Assembly (NCBI GenBank): GCA_000750105.3
Contig: JPHH03000073.1
Location: forward strand, 62,001 to 126,000
DNA from: Tolypocladium sp. Sup5 PDA-1
Taxonomy: Eukaryota; Ascomycota; Sordariomycetes; Hypocreales; Ophiocordycipitaceae
Length of the DNA: 64,000 bases
Reading direction: 5' to 3'
Shown: in pieces, positions 45,846 to 58,241 of the stretch
Position numbering within the stretch: position 1 is the stretch's first letter
Layout of the letters: the number at the start of each line of letters is the position of its first letter
The notes under the pieces: model-generated
Seen by the model: the letters and a program-made list of their open reading frames with translations, nothing else
The model's database searches: none
Told to the model about the DNA's origin: nothing
Position numbers and translations under genes: made by a program

Positions 45846-47368
45846 GACTTGGGCAGAGTACTCTGCACCGGCTCGAGCCTCAGAAGCCATCCCTCTTGAT
45901 ACCGCTCCAGCCATGAGGCGGATGACATTGACCTGCGGTCTGGTCATACATAAGGACCTCGCCACGGAGAGCCCCAGCCGCCGCCGCCGCCGCGACGGGC
46001 AACTTGCGGCCGCACAATGACCTACACGCTGGCGCAGGCAGAGTCCTTGAAGGACCAAATTGGACTCGCCCTCGACGGCGATGTTTGGCGAGAAACGCAA
46101 ACAACTCAACAACCAGCACTCGCGAGCGCAACTCGTGCGGCAAGGGATATATTTGAACGGCCAACGGCTATCGTCGCGACAATGGCAGAGCATGGAGCCA
46201 GCTCCGTGATGATTCCCGAGAACCAACCAAGCGCCTTGTCCGTCGTGCACCAACAAACGACTGTACATGAACTCCCCGATGCCAACGGACTACCCGTGGC
46301 CTACGGGTGAGCAAACTCGGCCGTAAAATGCCGACGGCGCGCCCTTCGTCGGTTGAAGCCATCTTAGGTCATCGGTTGGTCTATCGTCTATTGATGGATG
46401 GATGGGTGGTGGCCATGGATAACGAGCACATGAAGCATCGGCCGGCTGTTCACCGGGAAACACTTCCTCGACCCTGCCGAAATGAATGTGCCCAAGGATG
46501 CCGTCCGGCAGTTGTACGACGAGCTCAAGGAGTGCGCAACGTCTACCGCGCTGCGAGACACGGTGGACCGCCTCATGGACGCCGAGTGGCAGCGGCTGCG
46601 CGCCGTGTCCGACAACGACGACGACGGCTTCTCCTTGCCGCCGGCGTTCTACGGCGGGGACGATGGCGAGCCGTCGCCGGCCACAGCGTTCCCGTTCCCC
46701 AGGGCCCTCATCGACGAAGCCGGGGGCTGTGGCTTCGGCGAGGGCGACCCCAACCGCCGCGTGGAGCTAGACCTGGAGGAGCCGAAGGCGTGTACATCGC
46801 AGACGGGTTGCCATGTATGCTTCGTGGCTCAAGATCAACGGGGAGCTGCGCGGCACGGTTGCTCGTGTTCTCGGTATCAGCCGGGGTGATTAGGTACCTT
46901 TTGACTTCTTTGACTCAAGTCTCACGACTGTTGGAACTTTTCATTGACGCAGACGCATGGTGTTCCGACCAGGTCAACAGACAAATTAATAGTCTTGCCA
47001 GCCAAGGTGCCTGTATCCACGGTCAGCCCAGCCCACGGCGATGAGCGACACGGCCCAAACAGGTCAAGCATTTATAACTGAACGCTCGAGTGCATGTAGC
47101 TCAGAGACGACCCCGGATTTACGCCCAGCTAGACAAGGTTGGGGAAAGAATGCCAGAGGAGTCCAGGATATCGTCTCCATTCCACACGCTGTATTCCAAC
47201 GACTGCCTGGTCCGTAAGATGAGGGCCCAAGTCTCATGAGCAAACTGTACCCACACGTGTCCGCTCGACAATGCCAAGTTCTGCAACTTGCTGGAGCAGC
47301 TTCCGCTCAACGACGACCGTCAGTTGAAGATGACTGATATTCTATTTCATTATATACCAAACTCCCGT
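45846..47368. other. Intergenic with a hypothetical ORF
   Basis: Apart from the ORF at 46482-46893 listed separately, nothing coding is seen. Confidence 0.45.
46482..46893 (+). CDS. Hypothetical ORF, probably frame-interrupted
   Basis: From 46482 the frame gives NVPKDAVRQLYDELKECATS and then FSLPPAFYGGDDGEPSP through RRVELDLEEPK, with believable composition. Near 46805 the sense moves by one base to a frame reading YASWLKINGELRGTVARVLG and ISRGD, stopping at 46891-46893. An intron explaining the shift was not found, so a small lesion or an unrecognised splice is likely. Family unknown. Confidence 0.3.
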
Positions 47369-48973
47369 CTACGCAGCCTGATGCTGCATGCGCACCTCCC
47401 TCGTCACCAGGATGCCATCAAGGGGCGACGTCCGTCCCATGGACACGTCGCCCAGCTCAATCGACCCGGACTCGTTCTTCTTGAGCGGCAGGCTCTGGTC
47501 GGACCGCCCGTCGTCGGTGAGGTGCGCAAAGGGGTGCTCGTCCGTCTCGCCGCGGGAATACGCCCGCGCGTGCGCCGACGACGTGGCCCCGAAGCGGCCC
47601 CCGTCGCCGCCGCCGCCGCCGCCCTCCCAGGGTTCCTTGCGGTGGTGGCTGGGCCGGAGGGTCGCCGAGGTGGACTGCTGCTGGCGGCGGGAGGAGAGGG
47701 ACGTCATGTGGAGGATGCCGAAGGTGAGTTTCTGGACGATCGGGCGGAGGAAGGGGAGGCAGGCTGTCATTGCTGTCAGTATAGGCCGTGCCGGGTTGGC
47801 ACAGAGTGGCTAGACTTACCGCAGACAATGGCAATGTTGCCTTCCACGACGGACCACAGCCCGATGTTGACAAAGTTCCAGGTAAGGTCTGGGTCCGTCA
47901 AGTCGCCGTGCAAGAGGTAATTCAGCCGCACGACGGACACGACGGTGACGCTATCCCACGTGTAGTCAGTATCGCGGCTCCCATGAGGACGATGCATCAC
48001 AGCTCTCCCAAACGTGTATCCTGCGACGAGGACCGTAAAGGGATAGGAGACGTACAATAGGCCAACGAGGAAGATGCCGACCAGCCCCAACTTCTGCCCG
48101 CCCGGCAGCTGCAGGTTCCAGATATACGGCGCCGGCAGCACCAGCATCAGGATGTCCGTCACAATCGTGGGGATCGCGTTCCCGTAGAAGAACTTTGTCG
48201 ACTCAACGCCGCAGTGGTACTGTGATCGGGGCATCGGATTCACGGGGTCGAAGCGATCCCACCAGGCGTTGATCGGTTGGCACTGGAGGAGCGTAACCAC
48301 CACCTGCAGCTAGTTAGCGAGCCATTCCCACCCGTACTGGCGTGAAGCGTTCGAAATAGCAAGTGCAAAAGGGAAACGTACGACGGCAAAGCCCCAGAGT
48401 CCGACAATGGCAGTCAGGATCCAGATGGGCACCTTGATCGAGTGCCGGACGTTGAAGGAGCGCCAGTAGAAGGCGAGGATGGACCATTTGACGCACATCA
48501 GCGTCAGGAAGTAGCCCAGCTCCGCGATGAAGAGGCCAATGGCCCATGCGTAGAGCGCGTCTGGCGGCGCGACCCAGATATGCCTGCCGAGGCCACGGCT
48601 AACGGCTGAACAGGGGTGTTAGCTCTCAACGCAGATGGCATCCCAAGAACAAGATCCGTCGACGAGGGTTTGGCCAGGGGCGTACGGACCATATCCAGCC
48701 ATGCCGGCGACGTGAGCACACGAAGGGACCTATCTCGACCCGTCAGCCACCACAGCCCCATTGTCGCAGCGAGGGCCGGGAGATTCGCACCAGAGACGCG
48801 ATGATGAGCCAGTCGTCCCACCACAGGTGCACGCCCTTCATCTGGCGGGACACGAGCCGCAGGCCGACGGCGAAGAGGGCGAGGACCCATGTGACGACCG
48901 AGACGACGATGATGGTCGGCCGCCTGTCGTCACTGAGGTCCACGCCGGGAGGAGGCGGGCCAAAGGCGCCCAT
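47369..48973 (-). CDS. Fungal rhodopsin-fold integral membrane protein
   Basis: Six exons: 48973-48791, 48729-48690 (40 nt), 48605-48382, 48303-47820, then 47763-47369 (five introns counted between six coding blocks would need one more, so the model has five blocks and four introns of 61, 84, 78 and 56 nt); 441 aa. Family hallmarks (PF20684, seven-helix fungal rhodopsin-like/SAT4 type) are LRLVSRQMKGVHLWWDDWLI, GLGRHIWVAPPDALYAWAIG, CVKWSILAFYWRSFNVRHSI, LLQCQPINAWWD, TDILMLVLPAPYIWNLQLP and the late DYTWDSVTVVSVVRLNYLL, WNFVNIGLWSVVEGNIAIV. The cytoplasmic tail is Gly/Ser-rich. Some relatives act as PTH11-like receptors; ligand and role here are unknown. Confidence 0.82.
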
Positions 48974-51900
48974 TGCGATGGCGAGCCCGGCGACGGACTT
49001 GAAGATGCCTAGGCGAAGATATCGAGGAGCGGAGGAGAGGAGGAGAGCAGTTGGAGGTGTCGAGCGACCGGAAAGGGCAGGCCGGCGATCGTCAAGACCC
49101 AGCCAAGGTCTTATTATACCAGGGTCCGTCTGTTCCTAGCCGTTGGGACGCCTTATAGACCCTCCGTCTCGAACGCTTCCCGATCGCAGAACGCACGTCC
49201 ACAGTGACGCCACAAGGGCCCAGCCGCATACAACCCCGTCACAGCTCACAACGCCCAGCGCCTACCGGCCACGTTTTTCCTCCCATCTCAGGCCAGCAGA
49301 GCCCCGTTGCGGCGTTGCGGTGTTGCGGCGTTGCGGCAAGCCTGCTCAGGTTTCGTGGCTTGAAGCCCGCCGAGGACCACTAGCAAGCCAAACAGGGCCG
49401 GGCCCAATGACTGCCATTACCACGGGCACGGCTCTGCGCCTCCGGTCTCCACCCGCAACCCCGATAGTTCGTTGTCCTCAGCCCAGCCGACCTTCCGCTG
49501 ACAGCCAGGCCTACAAGCGAGCAGGGGGCGCGGTCAAAGCGCCTGCGGCGAAGACCAGACGATCGTCGAAACCCCACGATGTGGTTGCTGGAACATGCAT
49601 GACACGAGGCTTGCGTGGGCGCGGGGGACCGGAAGCCGCCCCATCCGACCGTCCCCTTTCCCCATCTGAAGATTGCTGCTCTCTTGCAATACGGAATGAG
49701 AAGATGGAGTTTCTGGGCCGATTCGGGGCCGGAATGTGTGTTTGAGAAGGGCTCTCGCGACGGCTGGGGAGCCCGGTGGTGGACCCGGAGGCGTTCGTGC
49801 GGCGACAATGGTTCAATGTCATCGCATGTCTGTGGCGTTTGCACGACACGGGCCAGCAATCTGGATGCGGATGGTAGGGAAAAGAGGCCCTGGCTTACCT
49901 GACTCGTCGCTCGTTGGTGTCGTTAAAAAAAAAATCCGCGCAGATAGCAGCAGGGCAGCATTTGATATCGATGATCTTCGTCAGGGGGACTCACCCCTGT
50001 TAGCATCCAGGGCGAATTCCGTCATCGGGCTCTAGTCCGTAGCGTGCGACGATTTTGGCAGTCCGTCTCCTTTCTGTCGCGGCCAGTGTGAGCCGGCCAA
50101 CTGGGAACCGGGAAGGTCTCGTGTTCGCAGACGAGGGTGCCCCTGGCAAGTTGCCCGATCGCTGGGACGTGATGTCGGGCTCGCTTCCAGGATCCCGGGT
50201 CCTCGTCCGAAGGAGCTGATCCACCGGGATGATCCCCACGATATCCTGCATCCTGGTGACACGTGATGGCCAGGGCACAGCGAGTTGAAGGTCCGTGGTG
50301 AAGTAGGAAGCAGTGGCAGAGTGGTATATTGTCAACGTCGAGGTTAGGTCGTTCGCCCAAGAGCACGGGTCGGGTCGTCGGCCTTGCGATGCCCAAGCTC
50401 AAGGTCACCTCGCCACGGCGCGTCTGAAAGGCGGTTCCACTCGACTTGGCCTACTCGTACATAGTGTGCTAAACCGCCGGCGCTCTTCATCCCGACGCCC
50501 AGGTACGCTCGTGAACTGCTCCCCGTCATGGCGCCGGGGCCAATCTCCACTGGCTGCCGAGCCTCACATGATTCGGCTCGACATTCACCTGCGCCTCGGA
50601 CGCCAACGTGCATAGCCGACGATGCGCCAGTGGCCATTGCAAAGGAACACGGACTCCAGCCGTCGGGAACCAAACCCTAGCGGCCGTTGCGATGGAGGTC
50701 GGCTCGCTGCTTGGCCACGGCGTCGAGTGAGGACCTCGAGCACCACACCACCACTGGGCTCGTAGCGCTCCCCCCAAGGCAGTGTAGACCGAGGCAAAGG
50801 GTGCGTGCGCTGCGCCGGGGAAGCGGCAATGTCTCAAAGGCAGATGGCGACTCGCGCTGGTGATGCCGGCTGACAAGTTTCTCGTCGTAGCCCGTGGACC
50901 TATCGCCTTGATCGTCGTCTTCCCGGCTTGGCACGCCTGTGTTCGTGAATGGAATGGCCGTAATGTACAGTAGATGCACGCAGTCGATCAGAGGGTCCAA
51001 GCAGCAGGGCTGACGGCGCCACCACGGCCTTGGAACGGGCTTGTGCAGCATAATCGCCAATGGTCTCGCTACGGCAGGCTGGCATCATGTCTCTACCGAC
51101 GGCGAGCAGTCTTTTTGTGGACAACATGTGGCGACGTAAGGCGACAAGTGCACTGACATTCACCACCGCCCCAAGCAGATTTTTCGCACAGCGCCCAACA
51201 CACACGTTAGGGCCAGGACACACCACAATGCCAGTACCACCCACAGCACAACTACGGCGATTTAAAACGAAGGTACTCTTCTTCGCGCCTGAGCAAGCCC
51301 AGACCGCAATGAAAAGAAGAAAAAGATACGCCTGTCAGACGTCCATCGACACCCACCCCGCCCGCGCGCCCAAGGGCAGACCGCAGACGGGGACGAGATC
51401 ATCAAGAGTAGTTCCGGAAAACACGTCTCTCTATACAGCAGCCGCGTCAGACGCAGCGCCGCCATCCTTGCGGACAGAGCGAGAGGACCAGGAGTATTCA
51501 CTCTAGGGCGTCGAGGATATGCACTCATCAACCAGGGTAGGTTCTGTGGCTCTTGTAGGGAACCAAGAGAAGGTCGAATACTATAGAAATGATTCTCCTG
51601 CGGGCGGCTGTTAGCAAGTGAAGCGGGAGCAGAGCGAAAGGCACCATCGGTGGCAGTGGTGCTGCTGTTGGGGGGTGAACATACTGAAGTATTGTCGACA
51701 TGAAGAAGAAAAGAGAAAAGAAAATCGAAAGGACGGCGGCGCGGCGGGACTTTATACTGGATGGTGTGGGGCCCTGGAGCGCTTGACCGCCAAAAAGTTT
51801 TGAGCGGCAGAATTTTCTGCCTGCGTTGGTGCCTGGTGCGTGTGGTCAGAGCTCCGCCAAATTTGAGCCTCGGGAACAGCAAAACTCCACTGCCAAACGG

Positions 51901-52369
51901 CTCGGTGACGAACAGCAAGGCGAGCGGTGGGCCAGTTCATTTCGTGAGAACGGTGAATTGGGTGAGCCGGCAGGGAACGCGCAGGGAACATGGAGCGGTG
52001 AGGCTCGGCGATGGGAAAACTCTGCGCTGTGGACGGAGTTCTGGCGTCAGAGTGGAAGCATTGCACTGCGGTCTGATGTCATTGGCGATGTCTTGAACGG
52101 AGCTGTCTTCCATTCACGCTGTCAATCCACTTTGCCGTTGGCTTTTCGCTTCACTTCTGGGCCTCGACCTTTGCGGAGACTTCAATCCGTGTCCGGTGAG
52201 AACCTTGGACGTCGGAGAAACCAATCGTGTCCAGGGCATTGTCATGCTTCTTCCCAGCAAGCAGAGATCACCTCACAGCTCCTCCCGGGCTCTCACCGAG
52301 TCTGCTCTCCTCCTCCTCCCGAGGGATTCACAGCACGTCGCCTCCTCGAGACCAGATACTCAACCGCAG
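48974..52369. other. 3.4-kb stretch without supported genes
   Basis: Short tandem GTTGCGGC-type repeats occur at about 49309-49340. ORFs are short, overlapping and lack domains; the longest plus ORF (51826-52770) runs antisense into the POF1-like gene. The left end is the promoter side of the rhodopsin-fold gene. Confidence 0.45.
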
Positions 52370-53314
52370 TCACTCCCGATACAACCCCTCCGCCTCAATC
52401 CACGCCCTCACCTCCCCATCCACCATCCCATCCAACCCGTTCAAGCCCCCGGCTCTCACCACCTCCCTCACCCTCGAACTGCTCACGCCGCCCATCTCGC
52501 CACCGTCCACCACGTCCACCCTCCTCGCCCACTCCCTCCTCCCGCCAGCATCCTCCAGCATCTCATCTTCAAGCCCACGCACGTACGCCCGCTGCACCTC
52601 CTGCGTCCCCCACGCGTCGTCCGGCCGCATCGTCACCCGCAGCCGCGCCCGCGCAAAGAACGGCCCCAGTGCGGCCTGCATCGGCGTCTGCTGCTGCTGC
52701 CGCTGCCGCTCCGACGATGAGGCTGCCTGTTCGCCGTCTCCCGGCGTGGGATTGTAGTACTTGGGGTTGAAGATGCGAATCAGCGTGTCGAACCCCGCGA
52801 GAAACACCTGCTCAGGCGGCTCCCCGTAGAAGCCCGACTCGGATATCGCCCGCGCCTTGTCGTGGAAGAACGGCATCCTCGTAACCGCAACGTCAACCTC
52901 CACCCCCTCCCCCAGCGCCCGCGCAAAGCCCTCCATCATCGCCAGCCGCAGCGCAAAGCTCGCCGGCCGGGCCGCCTTGTCCGCGTTGTTGACCGCCAGC
53001 AGCAGCATCAGCCGCGCCGCCCCCTCCGCGCCGTCATCGTCATCCTGTGAGGCAGCGTCCCGCACCGCCGACCGCGCCATCTGCGCGTGCGCCCGCGTCG
53101 GCGGGTTGAAGCTCGAGTCCAGCACGACGAGCCGCCTCACGGTCTTCCTGGGCGGCCGTGGCGCCGGGCTGCTGCTGTCGCTGCGGTGCGGGAGCGTGCA
53201 GAGGATGCGCAGGGCATCGTGGGAGGTGTGAAAGGAGGCGAGGGAGCGGGAGAAGAAGTCGACGAGCTGCTTGGGGTTGGGCCGCATCGGGGGCGACGAT
53301 TGAGCCTCCGTCAT
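52370..53314 (-). CDS. POF1-like nicotinamide-nucleotide adenylyltransferase
   Basis: A single ORF of 314 aa from the chosen ATG at 53314; the frame stays open to an ATG at 53416, and the extra 34 residues (Arg-rich, LKRILRRNPTSQPRQLG) could be a mitochondrial presequence or an intron-containing leader. The nucleotidyltransferase signature is RRLVVLDSSFNPPTRAHAQM, where TRAH replaces the usual HxGH. Further blocks are ARLMLLLAVNNADKA, EVDVAVTRMPFFHDKARAIS, FLAGFDTLIRIFNPKYY and VSSSRVREVVRAGG, the ISSTxxR-like ATP-binding motif. Family members make NAD+ from NMN and ATP or, as with yeast Pof1, act in filamentation and protein quality control. Confidence 0.84.
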   Translation of the reverse strand: MTEAQSSPPMRPNPKQLVDFFSRSLASFHTSHDALRILCTLPHRSDSSSPAPRPPRKTVRRLVVLDSSFNPPTRAHAQMARSAVRDAASQDDDDGAEGAARLMLLLAVNNADKAARPASFALRLAMMEGFARALGEGVEVDVAVTRMPFFHDKARAISESGFYGEPPEQVFLAGFDTLIRIFNPKYYNPTPGDGEQAASSSERQRQQQQTPMQAALGPFFARARLRVTMRPDDAWGTQEVQRAYVRGLEDEMLEDAGGRREWARRVDVVDGGEMGGVSSSRVREVVRAGGLNGLDGMVDGEVRAWIEAEGLYRE

Positions 53315-53611
53315 GGTTCCTGCGCAGTGATGATGCCAGAGTGAGCTTGCCAACCCCAATTGCCGAGGTTGAGACGTGGGGTTGCGTCTCAGGATCCGCT
53401 TCAACATCATCACCACGCCTTTGTAGTGTCACTAGAGCCTCACGACATCGAGCAAACGCCAGAATTATCAATCGTGGTACAAACTAGGCCACACCGAAAC
53501 CTTCCAAGCATATACCCCAGGTAGTAGTATTTCGCCCGCCAAATTAAATCGCGTCATCCAGCGTACATCGCTCCAGACTCCATCTACGAAGTACGCTCCA
53601 GCCACTCGACG

Positions 53612-56600
53612 TCAATATGTCTGCTCCGAATTCTGCCCAGCATCCATCACCCCCCGAGAAAACCACTCCGCAATCGTCGCAAACCGGTCCTCGCTCCTCT
53701 CCAGGTCCCCCTTGAACAGCTCGTGCCTCTCCGCCCCCTCCTTCTGTCCCTCCCTCATCTTCCGAATCACATCGTTCCCAGAGGCGCACTTGGGACACTC
53801 CGCCTCGCCCTCGCTGCCCCCGCCGCGCAGACACCTCTGGTGGAAGCTGTGCTTGCACAGGAAATGCACCGCCGGGAGGTCCAGGCCCTGGCCGCAGTCG
53901 GTGCAGCGCGTCGCCTGGAACACGGCCGGCTTGGCCCCCAGGTCGGACAGCTCCGAGCGCCTCTTTCCCGTGTCGGTCCGGAGCGTGTCGATGCGATGGC
54001 GGTTGTGGGAAATCTCCTTGCGTTCGCGGGTAATCGTTTCGTGGAGGTACGGCTTCACCATGCCCATCGTCGCCACGCCTCCGCCCGAGGATTGCCCCAC
54101 GAGGGTTTGGACGACCTGCAGCGGAGCCATGAGCCCATCCTTGTCAATCTTGGCCAGAATGCCGGCCAGCTCTTCCGACCCTGCCTCGTCCAGCACCCGG
54201 GGATCGGACGTCAGGTATGCCAATGCGGCGGGATACAGCTGTGGTTCCTCTGGGCCATACTTCCTCAGTGCCTTCATCGCACCCCGAGTGTCCTTTGCTG
54301 ACGTGTATGATCTGAAAATGTCAAAAAGAAGACCAGCCTGCTCCTTGACCAAGACTGTGCCGTCTCGAAAGTCCGAAAGATGCGATAGCAGGAGCACGTT
54401 TGAGCTCTCCATGGGAACGTGCTCCCCTTCGATTAGTTTCTTCGCCTTGGCTTCCCACACTTCTTTGTGACGCTGTCCCTTCTTTTCGCTTGCCTTGTAC
54501 AGGTACATTTCGAACAGGGTGGTATATAGATCGGTCCTGTCGGTTGTCTTGAGGTCCTTTTCTTCGAGGCACGCCTCGAGAAAGACGACAAACTCGTCGG
54601 GGTGGTCGATAAAGGAGGAGAAGGCGGTTCTGGGAGGTGGGGCGGTGTACTTTGGTGCCGGATAGTCGTCTTCATCAATGACGAGAGACGCGTCACTGAT
54701 GGTCTGCTTTGCATTCCCAGGAGTCCCTGGGCTTGCCACAGATGAAGTATTCATGTACGGGAGGGGGATGAGGTTGGACAGATTTTGCACAGCACTCGCA
54801 GCTCCTGCAGCAAAGCCGCCAGTGCTGGGAGTGTCGCCGTCTCGCGGCGCAATCACCGTACGCTTCGGCCTGTACTTGCCAGTGTAGTAATCCACAAAGA
54901 GCGTCGTTGCGTCCTTGGGGCAGTTCTCGATGAGCACGCGGGCGTACTTTTGGAGGCAAGGGTAAGCCTATCAACTGTTAGTCAAACGTTTGCCGTGCAG
55001 AGAGTGAGATAACACACAATTTCCGGGTCTTGCCGCCAAATAAAATCCAGTGCCTCGGCATAGCTCTTTGAATCCTCAATCAATATATCAACCACGAGTT
55101 CTGTCTCGCCATGCCTTTTGGCAAGGTACGCAGCCTGCTCATAGTACCCGCCTTGACGACACATGGCAATCGCCGTGTCCAAGTCGAACTTGAGGTCGCC
55201 GGGAGTCTTGATGAACTTTTCCAACTTGTCAAGGTCTTTCAACTTGGCGTAACAATTGAGCAGGAGCGTCGTGTGGTCAGCCGTGGCTTTCCTGTGCTCG
55301 TGCAGTTGCTCCAGGTACAGAATGAGGTTATGTATCCGTTGGGTATCGAGGAACTGCCATGGTCAGCAGCAATTCAGGGAACTGGGATCTCGCGCCTTAC
55401 TTTACGAATGACCTGCGACGGCTCCGTGGTGTCAATAGCTCGAATGTACTGCACCATGGCCCCATCGTAGTCTGCCTTCTGGTAGAGGTGGTCGCCAAAC
55501 CTGCGGTAGATGAGGGTCTGCTGTCGGCTATCCAAGCCCGAGTTCTGGGCCAGCTCGATGGCAAGCGGGAACATGTTTCTTTGGTAGAGCATCTCCAGCC
55601 TTTGCTGCAGTGCCTTTTCGTGATATCGAGAGACCTGACAAGTCAGTTCAGTCATTCACCAAGGTCCGGAAGCAGCTTACCTTCCCCTCTTGGGTAATTG
55701 TGAACAAATCTCCCCAGACCTCGAATATGAATCGAACGGGGGAGATTAGTGTCTCCGTATGTGCAACCACCCGCAAGTCAGTCTCCAGGAGAACAAACGA
55801 CGAAGCATTGAAGAGGGCATCAGCGGCCCCACCGCCGAACCGCCTCCTCATGGCATCTGGGTCCCTCCCACTCGCGCCCGACGACGGACATGCCAGCGCA
55901 ACGTAGTTTTGGTATATCGAGATCATATTCTTGGGCGCTTCGTAGGCTCGGGGCGGTCCACGTCCGTCCAGCGAGTACGTGTATATCGCATCCTCGCGAG
56001 CCACGACGACATCGCCCGTGTTCGGATCGAGAGTCATGCAGCCGACTCCGCATCCCGTATCCTCGACCGTCTTTGGCGGCAGCCCTTGTCCTTTTCGCGA
56101 CAGGCCCAGCTTTATGATCCTCGACGTGGTGGAAACGAACAGGGTCGTCAGCTTCTCGTCCATCGCAAGCTGCACGCCGGTTACCGGCTCTTCGGACTCG
56201 AAAACTATCCGTTGCTTTGTTCCGAGGTCGTGGATGAGGTCGCCGCGAATGACGGTGACGGCGCCATTGCCGAAGCCGACGGCAATCTGCGCGAGGTCCT
56301 CGGTCGCCGCAAACGCCGATATCTTGACACTGTGAGCATACACGTCACCCATTTCGCTACCCTGTTTGCGGCTTACCGGAAACTGTCGCCGTCCGTTGTT
56401 GATGGTCAAGGTGCTCAGGCAGGTCGGCATGTTGGTCTTCTTAACCAGCTTGTCCAAGGCCCAGGCCTTGAGCACCGGCTCGCTGCTCAGGTCCTCCTGC
56501 ACTCGCCGTCAGCGCCGCCGGCGACACGATATTCGCCGCCCGCACGCGGGTACTCACCGCGATGGTCACCAAGACGCTGGTGCCTTCCACCTGGCGCATG

Positions 56601-56886
56601 TGCGTGATCCTCCCAGACTCGTGCGCCTGGAACGTGCTGACCACCTTCCAGCTCTTGCCGATGATGCTGACGGAGCCATAGTTGGACGCTACAAAGAGGC
56701 TGTCGGAGCCCGCGCAGACGCTCGATATCTCGTTGCTCTCGAAGAGCTGGTGGGTGTCCTCGTCAGGAAGGGCGACCTGGGAGACGTCGAAGAAGTCGAA
56801 CGACTTCCACTGTGGGAGTCTGTCAGCCGGATGTCAAGAGCGGTGTGGGATCCGTGCGACGAGGCATCACGTACCGAGATGGCCAT
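53612..56886 (-). CDS. vps11: Vps11/Pep5, CORVET/HOPS core subunit
   Basis: Seven exons: 56886-56875, 56809-56558, 56496-56377, 56322-55681, 55634-55401, 55353-55018 and 54967-53612; introns of 65, 61, 54, 46, 47 and 50 nt; 983 aa. Exon 1 encodes only MAIS, followed by WKSFDFFDVSQVALPDEDTH, the conserved Vps11 start. The 54-nt intron keeps frame if retained and ends in AAG. The N-terminal 350 residues form a beta-propeller (ISSVCAGSDSLFVASNYGSV), the middle is an alpha-solenoid (YHEKALQQRLEMLYQRNMFP, LAKRHGETELVVDILIEDSK), and the end carries a RING-H2 finger (CTDCGQGLDL...CKHSFHQRC...CPKC). It tethers endosomes and vacuoles before SNARE fusion. Confidence 0.94.
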
Positions 56887-58241
56887 CTTGCCGCATTGAA
56901 ACGGTGGTGTAGCTGAGGTGTTGGCGGTGGTGCTCGGCGAAACTGGAGCTGTCGCTGCGCTTGAGGCTGGCGATGACGACGGTGGGGCTTGGAGTCGGGG
57001 CTCTCAAGCTCTCAGATGGAGGTGGCCAATGGCGGAGGCGCCAGCGAGCCGTGAACTGTGGAAGCTCTAGTGGCGCCTCAGGCCAGCGATTCGTCACGAC
57101 GTAGGAAAACACAGCAAATATTCTACGTCTTAAATTCGAACTATTTTCTTTACGAAAACCGAATCGCTTGCTTGTACGGGCTGTGCGAGCCTATAAACGT
57201 GCACAGGTGAAGGCGGTTTCTAGGAGTGGAACATCTCCATGTCGAGCTTCAGCGCCCTATGAGGACGACATTGAGCCTGGCAAACGACTGCAGCACGCTA
57301 GAGCTCGCCTACGTATCCTCGCCAGCGGATTATGGCATCAAATACGGACTAAGGAATATGGTTTCCCAGCATCAGCTCTTTGGCGATGCGACTTATTATT
57401 ATACATACAGTACTGTACAGTCCCAGGGTTGATCTGTGGGGCTGCTGGGGCTGTATGTACATATGTACCTTATCCAGCTCAACCAGTGTTCCAGCATCTC
57501 TCGAGCAGGCCAAGTTGCCATTGGTATAGACATCCTCTGCGCGGTCGTCTTTGCTAGGTACCTGGACCGTCCTTGTGCAGTTTCAGACCCTGCAGCCAAG
57601 GAACTGTGACAGGAACAAGCTCTGCTGGGATTCATGAGCTCCAGGCTGTCTGAGCCTCTGTGGTGAATATCGAAAGAGGACAGTTGTGCGCCATCATAGC
57701 AAATTACAGTACTTCGGCACTCGCAATGCGCTGTCCGAATAGGTCCAAATGCGAATGCATGCGATGCGAATCTCGTCGTAATATTGCAATCATCGATTCA
57801 TTGATGAGGGCAGTTCGTGCATGGCAGCTACAAGCGTCGAGGTGCAGCAGACAGGCACAGGCACGAGCTCAGGGGTTCCTCAGAGTTGATGCCTGACTGC
57901 CTCACCGAACGGCTCGCGTCCTGATTGGTCGAGAATTCCTGCAACGGCGCCAGCAGCACAAGCACAGCACAGCACGGCACGGCACACGAGAGCGTACCTG
58001 GAGCTTCCACTGCAGAGGTCCATCGCCTCACCCCGTCGAGTTGGACAAAAGCCATCCGCAGTCACGCGATCCGCGGTCCCAGCGCCGGCCTCAACGCGAG
58101 CATCCTCTCACGACACGCAGACGCGAGCCTCCACTCCCGTCGCCGCGCCGCCGCCGCCCTCTGGAGCTGGCCCGAGACGCCTCTCCCGCCGGCGTGGCCT
58201 CTCCATGAGCTCGCCCCCGTGACCGAGCGAGGCGCGCCGCG
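56887..58241. other. Divergent promoter region
   Basis: Between VPS11 and striatin. No gene is seen; the last 200 bases are GC-rich and probably a 5' leader. Confidence 0.55.

Noticed and set aside
51826..52770. 314-codon plus-strand ORF
   Set aside because: Its second half is antisense to the POF1-like gene and its composition is Pro/Ser/Arg-rich without domains.
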